DNA of 64,000 nucleotides from Strobilurus pachycystidiatus (taxonomy: Eukaryota > Basidiomycota > Agaricomycetes > Agaricales > Physalacriaceae): positions 3,410,001 to 3,474,000 of the forward strand of contig JAHLMK010000001.1 in the NCBI GenBank assembly GCA_019915135.1, in the 5' to 3' direction. A model generated the notes under the pieces. The model was not told the DNA's origin. It was given only the letters and a program-made list of their open reading frames with translations, and searched no databases. The position numbers were made by a program, and so were the translations under genes. Positions 10,902 to 21,826 of this stretch are shown here, in pieces (the stretch's first letter is position 1; the number at the start of each line of letters is the position of its first letter).

Positions 10902-13900
10902 ATGAAGAAGGCTAACAATCTCCACATCAAGACCAACAATGTCAATCGCCAAGTTCGGCTGAGGGCACAGGTTCAAGCAGCGGGGAATGGCGTCGACAAG
11001 GCTCCCCCGTCCAGGCATCCCCCCCGCGGCGGATTGGATTCTTCTGATTCGGAAAACGACGCTCCTCACTCCCCAAGCAAGAGTCCCCGCAAGATACGCA
11101 TGCTACCAACTCAAACCCCGGAGAACGAAGTTGCAATACCACCTGTCGATGCCGCCTTGCCTACCCACGATGACCCGGACCCAGACACTCCAGACAGTAC
11201 CACTGTTGACGTGGAAGAGGAAGCAGCCAAGCACTCGAGGGTACGTCGCCGAAATGCGCATTTACGCTGACATTGATCTAATCTTCATACTAGGGCGTCA
11301 ACAACTTCATCAGTCATATGCAGAAATCAACTACCTATCACCGCCTTTACTACGAGGGCAAGATCGATCAGCGTCTTGGCACACCTTGCAGCTGCGGGCG
11401 AGGTCAACGCATCGTCAAGTGCGAGAATTGTACCAACCTGGCGCTGTGCTGCGAGTCGTGCTACACCGATTTCCATGTCACCAATCCGTTTCACTGGCCG
11501 CTGGTCTGGGATTTCGACCGTGGTCACTTCGTGAAGACAGATATATGCCTTCTGCACAACAACACCTACGCTATTAACATTGGAGAGTGTGCGGGGAAAT
11601 GTCACGGCCTCCCACCTCCATCGTTCTCCATACCCAAACACGGCGATTCCAAACGGGACGACATCCCCCTCAGCTCGACTGCCGCTGCCTCATCAGGCCA
11701 CGCGCCGCGCCCGCCACCGAGCATTCCCGCCCCGAGTCCCGCCACCTCGTCCGAGCAATCACCTGGAGCCGTCAATTTCACCATCGTTGACACGACTGGC
11801 ATCCATGGCACACACGTTCGCTTCTGTTACTGCGCTGGGCCGCCCGATAGAAACGAACAACTGCTCCGCATGGGCCTATTGCCCGGCACCACCGAGAGGC
11901 CAGAGATGGCTTTCAGTTTCATCGCCCTCCAAGAGCACCAAGACTTGCGCATTGTCGGCAAGGTCTCGACACACCACTACGTCGAGATGTTAGCGTACCG
12001 GACAGATCGCGACTTTCCCGCCACTGCCAGTGTAAGTCCCTCATGATGCGTTCCCACAACGCTCCTCTGACGTGTAACATCATAGAACATCAGCACCCAG
12101 TTCGATCTCGCCGCGAAAGTCTGGGAGCGGTTGGATCTGGACCGGCAATCTGGTGGCCTGCACGGCATAGACGCGTTCTTTCCGCACAGAAAGCCGGGGA
12201 ACCTCGTAGTGATGTGTCCGTCGTGTCCAGAGGATGGATTCAATCTCGACACTGACTGGGAGAATTGTCCTACCCACTTGTCGTATGTCTCTCTAAGTGC
12301 GGATTGCGGTCGAGTGTCACGACTGACTCGATAACCAGACATCTCTATCAACGCTCTTTGATGGCTGACGGAAACTTCAAGTCCGTTCACAACGCGGGAT
12401 GCGAACAAAACATGGATGGCGACCCGCCAGACTCCCTTGAAGGACGGGGATACTTTCCCGCCAAATCCGAGTGGCAAGCAATGTGCAACAAAGTGAAGAC
12501 AGTGGTCGAAGAGGTATGTTCTTGTTATCACTCAAGCACTTTCTTTGCATGCTGATCATGGCTTAGAAATCGACGTGCAGCGACCTTCGGGCTGTGAACA
12601 TGCAAAACGTGGCGAAGTTCTTTGGGAAAGATATTACGGGTGTTGTGGCGATGGCATGCACCCACAGTTGCTTCTTGGCAATGAATGACCTAACCGGGGG
12701 TGAACAGTGAGCTGACAGGCTTTCATACCGTCCAGACTCCTGACCGACCATCTTGTCTGCTAGATTTGGACACATGGACTTGTGTACCGCCCTCGCTTGC
12801 AGGTTGACGCGCTACAATCGACCTGCAAACTGGCAGGGCCCACCAGACCTCACATCCTACGATATCGCGTGCCAATACACCATCTACCTCCTGCAACGAT
12901 TCGAAGAGTCCTTCCCCGATCTCGTTCCAGCCTTACAACGGATGCGCTTCTCCATCCCGTATGTCCATGTTCGCGGACATCTGGAGGGATGTACCTACGG
13001 CTTCTGCTGTTGTTACATGCCCAACGCCCCGTATCACCCGGGTGAAATCATGGAGACGCACTGGGTGGGACTCAATCAACTCGCGAAGACAACGAGTTGG
13101 ATGAACAAGGACAACCGTCATATCCTGATGACTGCCTTCATGTCGCGTTGGAACACGTCTCGGATTGAAAGAATGCGTAAGTAACTAGGTCCCATCAAAG
13201 TACGCATCTAAGGTCAACTTTAGCGAGCCAGCTCCTGAGTGCGCTACGACGAGCGGAACGACTGATGGACAAGAAACGCCTTTTTTTCCTCGGCCTAAGC
13301 GCATCGCACCCCGAGGATCGTGTTGCTACGTGGAACTCGATGAAGAGAGTCTCTTATGTAGACAGGAAGACCAAGGAAATCCACTCTGTTTATCGACAAT
13401 CCCAAGACACTGGTACGTTCACTCTCTGTCTATAAGCACCTACCTGAGTCAAGCATGTATACTAATCATATCGGCAGTACCCACGAGAGAGATGGTCATG
13501 GCACGTATGCTGAGGGAGGAATCAGAAATGAAATCCAAACTTAAGCGTGACAATCACGCGGTGCCCAAGTTTAGCTACGCTCGTCTCATTGAGATGGGAA
13601 TAGAGTTGGAAGACCTTCAGTGAGTTAGAGTTCCGGCGCACTCAGGGCTTTGAGCTTACATCGTACTGCAGGCGGACAATCATTGAAAACGCCAAAATCC
13701 TCGTAACTCACCCCACCGACCGAGATCCCAAGCTCGTTGAGAAACAGCGGGAAGATTGTCGCGCCCTTTTGCACAAATTACGCGCTGCTCAGCGCCGCAT
13801 AATGCCTGCAGCACTGGACTACGTGGAGGAGAGTGAACGGCAGGTCTCGCGGCCAGCAAGCGCTGGGCTCGTGGAACTTGAGCCACTACACCTGCCATCC

Positions 13901-15163
13901 TCATTCGATGCCGAAGTACGCGTCAAACTCAAGTTGTTGGCGTTGGCGAAGACGGAGGGCGACTATCGGCAGGGGTGGGCGTACTTGTTGATCTTAGCTT
14001 TACGAGACGACGTCAAGAATCAAGCGTTCTTCAACGAGTTTAAGCGGCAGAATGGCGGCTCGGTGGCGGAAAACACTCGCTCTACGGCGCTGGTTCGAGA
14101 CTGTGAACGTTTCCAGAAAGCCCACATGAACACCTACAACCAGAACAGGCAGCGCATGATCGACCTCGGCCTCATCGACGACGGGGATGAGACTTTCCGC
14201 GCTCTCACGCCGGCAGACTTGGTGCGCCATGACACCACGCTTGTGCGCCCTTTGAGGTCGGCGAACATGATAGAAGGTGGGCTCTGGACCCGGGCGATGC
14301 CTACTGTGGATGGGGCAGGAACGCTTACTCGCAAGAGAAAGAGTGAGCTATCCCTCCTAGGCATACATAATCGTCACTGACACTTAGAATCAGCACAAGA
14401 GGACGACTTGGGGAAAGGCAATCGCACCAAGAACAAAAGGAGAAACGGCAAGCAAGCTCATCAAGGACAGCGCCAAGGACCTAAACGAAAAGGAGGCCTG
14501 GACAGCGACGATGATGACACATGTCGTTGTAGAGGGAAGACATGTCAGTGCAGTACGTTGAATGCGCCAGATCTGTATGTCTCTCTGCTCATTCATTATG
14601 ATAGAGGCTGGAAAGAAGGAAGGTTGGATTTGGAACTTCACCAACAAGAGCAGTTGGACGACGGAAGAAATGGATAGGTGGTCGGAAGAAGGTTCGTGTT
14701 GTGTCTTACTTTTCTTTTCTTAGGATCCTCCTAACGAGGTGTCGCAGGCGATTGTGTGCAATGGTTCCGCGCAGAGGCCGACTTTCACACCTGGTTGAAC
14801 CAGTGGGAAGTCACACAAGCAGACTGTCTACGTTACCTGACTGCGATGGGTCGAATGTCGGCGATTTGGACCGAGATAGGGAAGGATGCGTCGCTGCCGC
14901 CTGGATATCAAGCTGACGCCAAGCAGCGCTCGGGTGTGTATTGGAAACGGGGAGAGATACTTCGGGCGTTCTTGAAAGAGGATGGGTACGAGCACCTGCT
15001 CGCCAAGGTACATGAAACCGAACCGTTCTGGAAGCAGGTCGTGGAGGATCGCAAGGATATGGTTGCAGCTCTGAACAGGGTGCGACAAAGCCGCGGAGAG
15101 AAGTTTGTTGATGAGGAGCAGGAGGCTGAGATTGCCACGGACATGTTACAGCCAGCAATGTAG
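10902..15163 (+). CDS. KDZ transposase with CxC2 cysteine cluster
   Basis: This is the transposase of a Kyakuja-Dileera-Zisupton DNA transposon. Exon 1 (10902-11240) is basic, with a serine-rich acidic stretch. Exon 2 (11294-12031) carries the CxC2 module: CSCGRGQ, CENCTNLALCCESC, FHVTNPFHW, then FTIVDTTGIHG and VRFCYC. Exon 3 starts at 12086. The transposase core follows at ~12780-13180: LTSYDIACQY with a conserved Asp, PYVHVRGHLEGC with the His..Cys pair, and METHWVGLNQLAKTT with Glu. The C-terminal region is helical and ends at 15163 (ATDMLQPAM). Introns of about 50-70 nt recur throughout; most borders between 13180 and 14760 are approximate. I see no definite break, so it may be intact. 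Downstream are the first structured-RNA copy and the chromodomain gene. Confidence 0.9.
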
Positions 15164-15245
15164 ATACACAGTCTACAACGGACATCGTTAGATAGCACCA
15201 CCAATTCCATACAACCCCTGCAGCTCGTCCGACATGCAGGTTCTG

Positions 15246-15342
15246 TTCCCTTCCCAAAATCGGGTGTCATGAAAATGGCATCCGCGCGCCCCCTTGTCGT
15301 GGGTTTTGGGCTTAGCCTTCGGGTGACCAAGTAGCGCGTTAA
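15246..15342 (+). ncRNA. Structured repeat copy 1, pseudoknot candidate
   Basis: Helix 1 pairs 15253-15261 (CCCAAAATC) with 15302-15310 (GGTTTTGGG). Helix 2 pairs 15284-15289 (GCGCGC) with 15334-15339 (GCGCGT). The two are interleaved, so they form a pseudoknot. A small hairpin with a UUCG loop lies at 15315-15324, and another (TGTCAT/ATGGCA) at 15265-15280. The copy begins about 80 bases after the transposase stop codon. The topology resembles HDV-like self-cleaving ribozymes; activity is not shown. Confidence 0.6.
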
Positions 15343-15627
15343 TTCAGGGACCATGCTAAGCGGATGGCTTGGGAGGAGGGAAGACCGCTTGCTATTCTCA
15401 ACGTAGGTCTTCTCTTCAACACTGATTCTAGCACAGAAAACTTATGATTGTGCAGCTAACAATACAAGAAGCACAGCGCGATGGAAATAACTTATCAAAA
15501 AATTAAATAACCCAATCAGTGGCGGCCGGGATCAGCGCTGATGGAAGCAGAAGAAGATGAAAGCGGAAGAACGAGCTTCTTCTTTTCAACATCTTCAACA
15601 TCAACCACCGTAACATCAACCACCGTC

Positions 15628-16317
15628 ATGCCGCGTTTCTACGTCGTCGGTAAGACCCTCAATTGCTCGCAGTCCCAACACTCACGCGCAATGCAGAAGC
15701 AATCACGAAGGCGCGCTGGGACACCAGAAGCAACGACATTCTGTATTGCATCAAGTGGTGGCAGTACAGCGCGCGACAGAACACGTACGTGCCGACTGAA
15801 CCCTCCTTAATTGGCTGAACTGACTCTTATCTTATGCGCATAGATGGGAGCCAAAGGAATCCCTCGAGTCAGGAGGGACTGAATGGATGATTGACGAATG
15901 GTGGGATCGGGTCGAACAGGACGTTGGAGTGACGCGAGATAAGCTGGCTTCAGTCGGAAGCGTTAGCGCCAAGGGCAAGCATGTCGGTGAGTTGAACCCT
16001 CGTACCTCACCCAGCAACCAACTCATGGATTTCGAGACGAACAAAAGGAACATACGAGACTTGCGCAAGAACGGCTGGCCGCTGGGATTTCCGCGGCACC
16101 GGCAGGACAAGTGCACGGGCAAGATAGAGATCAGGGCTCTTCTGAGGAGGACGCACAGCGGGTTTATCTGTGCGGAAGTATGTCTCCCTTGACGGAGCTG
16201 ACGGTCGGAGAGGTTGAGAACGAGCAAGTGGATGTGGGTTCAAATGAGGAGGCCGGAGACGCAGCGCGTGCTGCTTATCTGTGCGGGAGCATGTCGCCCT
16301 TGACAGAGATAGCTTAG
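15628..16317 (+). CDS. Small chromodomain protein
   Basis: Four exons (15628-15649, 15697-15784, 15844-15986, 16037-16317) splice in frame to about 177 residues. The N-terminal ~55 residues form a chromodomain: FYVVEAITKAR, YCIKWWQYS and NTWEPKESLE, with the aromatic residues and the TWEP signature of methyl-lysine readers. Known chromodomains bind methylated histone H3 tails; here binding is inferred. Residues ~58-70 (WMIDEWWDRV) close the fold. The C-terminal part has an internal duplication: YLCGSMSPLTE occurs twice, about 40 residues apart, joined by an acidic linker. The third intron was chosen because it joins two open frames and brings in both copies. It sits between two copies of the structured repeat and just after the KDZ transposase, on the same strand. 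Confidence 0.8.
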
Positions 16318-17025
16318 CGAAGGAGAACGAAACAATGCGTAGATACAAACGGAATTGCAGAGTAGAGTATAAGGTGACGAACGGTTGGGTGGTATGACTG
16401 ATATCGAAGACTATCTTGACACACTGCTAAGTGACTACATGAATGTTGACACAAGCCTACAAATGATCAAACAGACAAAATCCCTCCCTGGAATCGGGTG
16501 TCATGAAAATGACATCCGCGCGCCCCCTTGTCGCGGGTTCTGGGCTTAGCCTTCGGGCGACCAAGTAGCGCGTTAAACAATTCACGTCTGGCACGTTGAC
16601 TTTCTTGGTGAGCACTGCACGCATAAATTCTACGCCACATATACCAAATAGCTACTAACGTTCTACAGGCCATGAGAAACGATTCTCAGAGCCTCTATAC
16701 GCGACGATGATTAACCTTAGGATGTTCCAGCGTCGAGGAATTCTTGGTGTCGAGCCGTCGGCTTGTAAGTCTACGCCACACAAGGCCGAGACAAGTCAAC
16801 GTCGCCCATACTTCGCAGCACTAAAACAACGTGTGTCTGGCAATGGTAGACAGGTCGGGCGCGTCATCCCTCTGTATTGAGCCCTCATCGCGTCCACTGC
16901 GCCCTCTAGACGAGCTTTAGTCGGGATCGGAAGTCCGGGCCGGTACCCGAAGGAGGCCAAATCCGGCCATACTTAAACCCAATCCCGACGCTCTGAGCAC
17001 CTTCTGCTCTCTTCAACAACCAACC
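16318..17025 (+). other. Gap with structured repeat and weak coding signal
   Basis: Contains structured repeat copy 2. Between 16670 and 16881 a short open frame (MRNDSQSLYATMINLRMFQ) sits between plausible splice sites, but I cannot connect it to a gene. Confidence 0.3.
16481..16576 (+). ncRNA. Structured repeat copy 2, pseudoknot candidate
   Basis: Helix 1 pairs 16487-16495 (CCTGGAATC) with 16536-16544 (GGTTCTGGG), allowing G-U pairs. Helix 2 pairs 16518-16523 (GCGCGC) with 16568-16573 (GCGCGT). The AGCC-UUCG-GGC hairpin is kept, and so is the TGTCAT-GAAA-ATGACA hairpin at the front. It lies about 165 bases after the chromodomain stop codon, in the same orientation as copies 1 and 3. Confidence 0.6.
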
Positions 17026-17640
17026 ATGCAGAGCATAGTTGCGACAGTACCAGCGCCTCCCGGTGGACTCCTCAGGCCGCTTCCCGCCTTCCAGCACATC
17101 GACATCCAGCCTCACGGCGTCATTCATCCGGCACCGACGCCACAGCCCATCGCGCCCTTGGCTTTGCTGCGCCCGGCGGGGCACCCTAACTCGACCGCCC
17201 GCATTCTGGGCTTGATGCGCCAGGAATTCGAGACGTCCGGCATCTGGCTGGGCTACGCCGCGCTGCGCGACGCAAGGAGGCGCTGCGGCCATGTATTCGG
17301 GGGACGGGCGCATATGTGGGTAATTATGTGAGTACTCCTCCATCTCACGAGGTCTCGAAGCTGAGTTGAGGGGGACGTGGAAGGCCGACAGCTCTTCACG
17401 TCCATGGGACAGCGCTTCCCATCCCGCATCTTACCATCCGCCTTTATGACGCGGTGGGATGGTCGGTCGGCTGTGTGGAGTGGGGCGGGTTTGGTGTCGA
17501 CGAGGCCGTATGCTTCGTATACACGAAGAGGCAGCGGCAGAGGCAGAGGCAGTCTGTGAGGGGGTTAGCACCGGCGTCGAGGCCCGCGGCGCTGTGGGCG
17601 GATCCGACGGAGATGATTGAGGTAAGTGCGCTCACCGCTC
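17026..17640 (+). CDS. Hypothetical protein, at least two exons
   Basis: Not recognised. Exon 1 (17026 to ~17328) encodes MQSIVATVPAPPGGLLRPLP and onward, Pro-rich, then a more ordered part (GIWLGYAALRDARRRCGHVF). A GTGAGT donor follows. The next open stretch reads GWSVGCVEWGGFGVDEAVCF and ends in a basic Gln/Arg repeat (KRQRQRQRQ) before a GTAAGT donor near 17621. The acceptor of the second exon and the 3' end are uncertain; a further exon may lie at 17690-17900. It is in the same orientation as the KDZ and chromodomain genes and is also followed by a structured repeat copy. Confidence 0.4.
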
Positions 17641-18040
17641 AATCTTGACGATTTACTAATGTCTCCCAGATGTTTGTATGGGAGAATTAGGTACCACCCA
17701 CGGTCACTGTACGATTACCTTTCGGTTTCCAAGCTGTTGTATTTCTTGAGAATGGTCTGTATTATACATTGTTCTGGCACCAGTATCTTTCCGTCTGACG
17801 TTCAACATTGATTAGGCTCGGCGGTCAGATCTTCCGGCGACGCGACATCTATCGAAGACGGTGACTTGTAAAGAAATCCAGGTATGTAGTTTGGAACGCT
17901 CTATCTTTTTTTTGACTTACTTTTGCTTATAGGACTCTGCACTTGTATCCTTTCCAATACGGCTTCATTCTAGTTCTGACTACTTGCTCACACAGGACAT
18001 TCATACTCTCAAGATGCCACGGTTGTACGGAATTCATGAC

Positions 18041-18134
18041 TCCCTGTTCCCTGGAATCGGGCGCTTATCTGCGTCCGCACGCCCCCTTGCCGTGGGTTCC
18101 AGGCTTAGCCTTCGGGCAACTAAGCAGCGTGTCA
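18041..18134 (+). ncRNA. Structured repeat copy 3, pseudoknot candidate
   Basis: Helix 1 pairs 18050-18058 (CCTGGAATC) with 18095-18103 (GGTTCCAGG), all Watson-Crick except one G-U. Helix 2 pairs 18077-18082 (GCACGC) with 18127-18132 (GCGTGT). Compared with copies 1 and 2, a G-C pair in helix 2 becomes A-U, and three helix 1 positions change on both sides. The front hairpin is lost. The junction reads GGGCAACTAAGCAG; a CUAAG-like joining segment is also known from HDV-like ribozymes. Confidence 0.6.
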
Positions 18135-18374
18135 AATCTACAATGTATAATCCCTGTCGGATAAATGTCTACATTATGTACAAATTATATGCCGCACATG
18201 TTCCCAATCAGAATAAAACAGCTGTTTAATCAGCCGGTTTAAACCACTCAAGTGTGGGGCACGCTCAGTAGCAAGACTTTGGGTGGAAGGTGAATTAAAC
18301 CCACCCGCTTGAATTGGTTTAATCCCCGACGGGTTACAACCAGGATTTGTTTAAACACCCTTCGCTGCACTTCA
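18135..18374. other. Boundary between KDZ cluster and Gypsy1
   Basis: Rich in GTTTAA-type motifs in both directions (GTTTAATCAGCC near 18225, GGTTTAAACCACTC near 18236, GAATTAAACCCACC near 18293, GTTTAAACACCC near 18350). It may hold the end of the KDZ-cluster element, but I found no convincing terminal repeat. Confidence 0.35.
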
Positions 18375-21300
18375 CGCGCCAGAGGCAATCTTGTCTCGCA
18401 CTATGCCAATGATCTCATTGTATAGTCCTGATGGAATTGGAATGTTCCGGTGGGCCCATGGGGTGTGTGCAGTGACAGGCATGTGTACCGGGGGAAAGAA
18501 GTCCTCCCGGAAGTGTCCTTTCTGCTCCTCATTCCAGGTGAAGCCTGGATTTTGTAGCATCATCAACTCGTGTACTGACGCGCGCTCCTCGTCTAAGAGG
18601 AATCCCGGAGGATGAAAATCGTCTATGATCTTCTTGCACTCCTCGGTGTATCGTCCCGTAGGCGTGAATGGCGGAGGGTTGATTGAGAGTTGTGGCATGT
18701 CAGCAAGAGGATCGCCTTTGATGTCGCGGACTACTCGGAAGAACTCTGGCAGTGTTCCTGCCACTGGATTGGTCCTGGTGGCAACCGGTTTGTACTTCCG
18801 AGCCGCAAAAACATCAACAGGCGTGATCACGTCGGCAATGGAATGGTTCAGGGCATCAACCTCGCCTATGACCTGGGCAAGGTTGACTTTGTAGTGAGGG
18901 TTTTGATCGATTATAGAAGCAAGGGCAGAATGAGTGGAAGGAATTGGAACTGGGATACTGATTGAAACCGCCTTGGGGGCAGGCGCAGTATCTGCCGATG
19001 AGTCTTCGGCGCCATATGTGGCGGCTGCTAAGACAAAGGCTTTTGTTGTGAATCAGGTAGGCAGATCCGACTGTACTGCAGAATTAACAGCACTGTCTGA
19101 AATGCCTGCGATGGAGATTGAGAATCCGGGTATAGTTGTGGAATCCTTGAAGAGTGATGGCTCTTCTAAAGGTTTCCCGAGTTGAGGTGTCTTAGGCGAT
19201 GTATCCGTTGCATGTGTGACCGTAATAAACAGAGCTAAATGTTCGTCAGTGGTGTCTTCCATTAGTTCCATGAATTCTTCAGCGTGTTGGTGTCCAGAAG
19301 TCCGATATCCGATGCGTCTAGTGCAGGCGCAAAGCGGGCATTCCCTCGCGCATGCGTAGGAATAGTAACCACCCAATCCGAGTTGGGATCATGCAGTGTT
19401 ATTGTCTGCTGCCCATCCATATAGTTTTGAACCAAGCTTTCCGTCAACACCCCAAATGGGCAACCCAGTAGGATGTTGTAGGCGACACCCCGCAGAACGT
19501 GGACTTGTAGGAAAACAGTCATTCCGCCTATGGTGAAAGGAACGTTTCGACACATTTTTAGAGACTGGTCGACGCCTTGGTTTGCTGATTGGACGGCAAT
19601 CCGTGTTGTGCTGTCCATTGGCAGCTTCAACTTCTTCCAGACTCTGTCGGACATTGCAATGACTTGAGCTCCGTCATCTAGGATGGCTTCCACCTCACAA
19701 GTATGGCTGATTGTGGGTGTTATGGCTCGCAAAGCTAGCAATTGAGCCCCGACCACTACGCCTGTATCCTGGAGTGATGAGTAGAAAGCGTCGAGTGTGT
19801 CGGTTGACGGAGTCTCATCAATTTCCATCACAGTGAGCACAAGGGTATCCGCCATTGCCTGAGGCTCGCCTAGTGGTACCCGTTTGTTTGACACCATCTC
19901 TCTAAACTTTTTGCGGAGTTCAGGAGAAAGGACAAGAAGATCCTTTGTGAAGATAGTTGTTGAGCCTTCCATGATTTGCTGCAGGACGTTCCTAATGGTC
20001 TCTCCGTCTTCCTGAACAATAGGCGGCTGCGTCCGGTACTGTTGGGTCTCCTCTGGCTTTGCGGCCTTCTTCTGGGAAGTTAAGAATGGATTCCTAGCCT
20101 TGCTGTTGGTAGGCTCCGGCTGTGATACTTGTTTTGGCTCTGGTACCTCCTTGATCTGTGTGGTTGAAGGTGCCTTGGAAATTGGTACCAAATCATCATC
20201 AAGTACCTCCTCGATGCGCGAAGTTGTAGGCGCTTCCCATGCAGTTTCTGCCTTGCCTGCCTTGGGAATGCTGGTAGTTGAAGGCAAGGGTGGAGCTGCT
20301 TTTGGGTTCCAGAGGTCAGATGCACGGGCCACAACTCTCTTGCCGTACGGGATAGGTGGGGCAAGTTGTGTCCCTCGCCTAGTTGTAATATAGGCAGCCT
20401 CAACTGAGGCATCCCATATCTGCGGCTTTTGTGTATACTCCGTGGAGATCAAGGTGGCAGATTGCGGAATTTGCGAGGCGCCTGCTGATCCCGGTGGTAC
20501 TACCTCGACTAGGAAGGTGTTGCCTGTACCAGCTGGCGGAGTGATACCAGGATTAGCTGCATTCCAGGCGACGATGCGCTCGTAGAGTGAGCTAGGGCCC
20601 CTAGGCCAGTTCCGACTGCCGTCTCGCATGACGGTTTTGCCGACATTGTCAAGTTTGACAACACCAGTAGCCACAGCATTTTTATGGATCTCGCAAACAT
20701 TCCAGTTTGCACAGACCCCACCACAGAAGCAAGAGTTCTTCTTCCTAGGTGGATACAATGGAGTCATATTGGCTTCTGTCGCAGGCGAGGATCCCGATGA
20801 TGTCTGCGCAGCCGTGAACGTGTTGACTGTGGCAAGATTGGCTGCTACTAGAGCTTCGACTATAGCTGTTGCAATTGTTTTTGGCTCTAGTCCCTCCAGT
20901 TTCACTGTTGCCTTTGCCGAAGTTTCGGTAGCAACATAGGTGGACGTTCCTGACAGGCAGAATTCTGCTTGTGTGATGAGGTCTGTCAGGGCGTGAGGTC
21001 GTGCGGGCGAGTGATCTGGGAACTTGATCTCGAGTCGCCTGTTGACCTTCTCGCGTAGAGCACTTCCAAGGCCCCTGACGTATAGGCGGGAAAGCTCTGC
21101 CGCAGATGCAATGCTCTCGTCTTCTAGCGCAAATCCCACTCTCTGAAAGGAGCAAGTGTAGTCGCCTAAAACCTTTAGGTCCTGTGGTGGAGTATTTGCC
21201 TTCTGCTTGACAAGGTATTCCAAGTCTGACAGCTCATAGCGCCCTACTTTGCGCGAACCAGGGTACTTATCCAGCGCTGCCTCAACAAAATGCTTCCAAG

Positions 21301-21745
21301 TAGGCTGAATAATGAGACTCGATGTGAGGTCTGTGTAGCTCTTGGCTATCGCCATGCGTTTCCAGAGTTCTCGTTTGTCGGCTGGGAGGTAGTGGAGTGA
21401 GTACTCCACCCATTCTTCCTCTTTCTTCTTTCCTGTCTCCGTGCAGAGACGTTTGACATCCTCCAAGTAGTCGGCTACATCTTTTGGATTGCCTGTGAAG
21501 GCAGGTGCCGATTTACTACCTCTGCCTGGCATAGTTTTTGACATTGTAGGCGGAGGTGGTCTGAAGGTGAAGTCAAAGTTGTGGAATGGGAGTAGTGGTG
21601 ATAATTGTAGGTTGGATAATGAATCTGCTAGTCGATCCAAGTCCTCTGCTGGTCGAGGGAAAGGTCGTGCTACTGGTGCAGCAGTATCGAGAGTGACACG
21701 AGTCTTTTTGAGAAATTGGCCTTTCTCGTCTCTTTGTGGTGACAA
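18372..21745 (-). pseudogene. Gypsy1 gag-protease and start of pol
   Basis: A long ORF of 827 codons (21745-19262) starts MSPQRDEKGQFLKK. It carries a gag-like helical region (residues ~70-270), a Cys-rich patch (CFCGGVCANWNVCEIH, near 20720) in the usual nucleocapsid position, and an aspartic-protease-like domain near 19690 (VEAILDDGAQVIAMSDRVW, where the usual D-S/T-G is D-D-G). The frame then shifts by one near 19280. An in-frame TGA stands near 19053, and the pol linker continues to MITPVDVFAARKYKPVA and FPPVHMPVTAHTPWAHRNIP, homologous to Gypsy2. The reverse transcriptase core, RNase H and integrase are absent, so this copy cannot move by itself. Confidence 0.8.
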
Positions 21746-21804
21746 AGGTCGCTTCGCACGTCTGGCCAGATTTTAAGCTAGGCGGCTCGAAGATGTGGAT
21801 TATG

Positions 21805-21824
21805 CCCCCTCGCGGTGGGCTCCA
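21805..21824 (-). other. Gypsy1 primer-binding site
   Basis: Read on the minus strand, TGGAGCCCACCGCGAGGGGG starts 2 nt after the LTR end. It begins with TGG, the complement of a tRNA 3' CCA. Gypsy2 has the same site with one change at 56720-56738. I cannot name the tRNA without a search. Confidence 0.65.
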
Positions 21825-21826
21825 CT

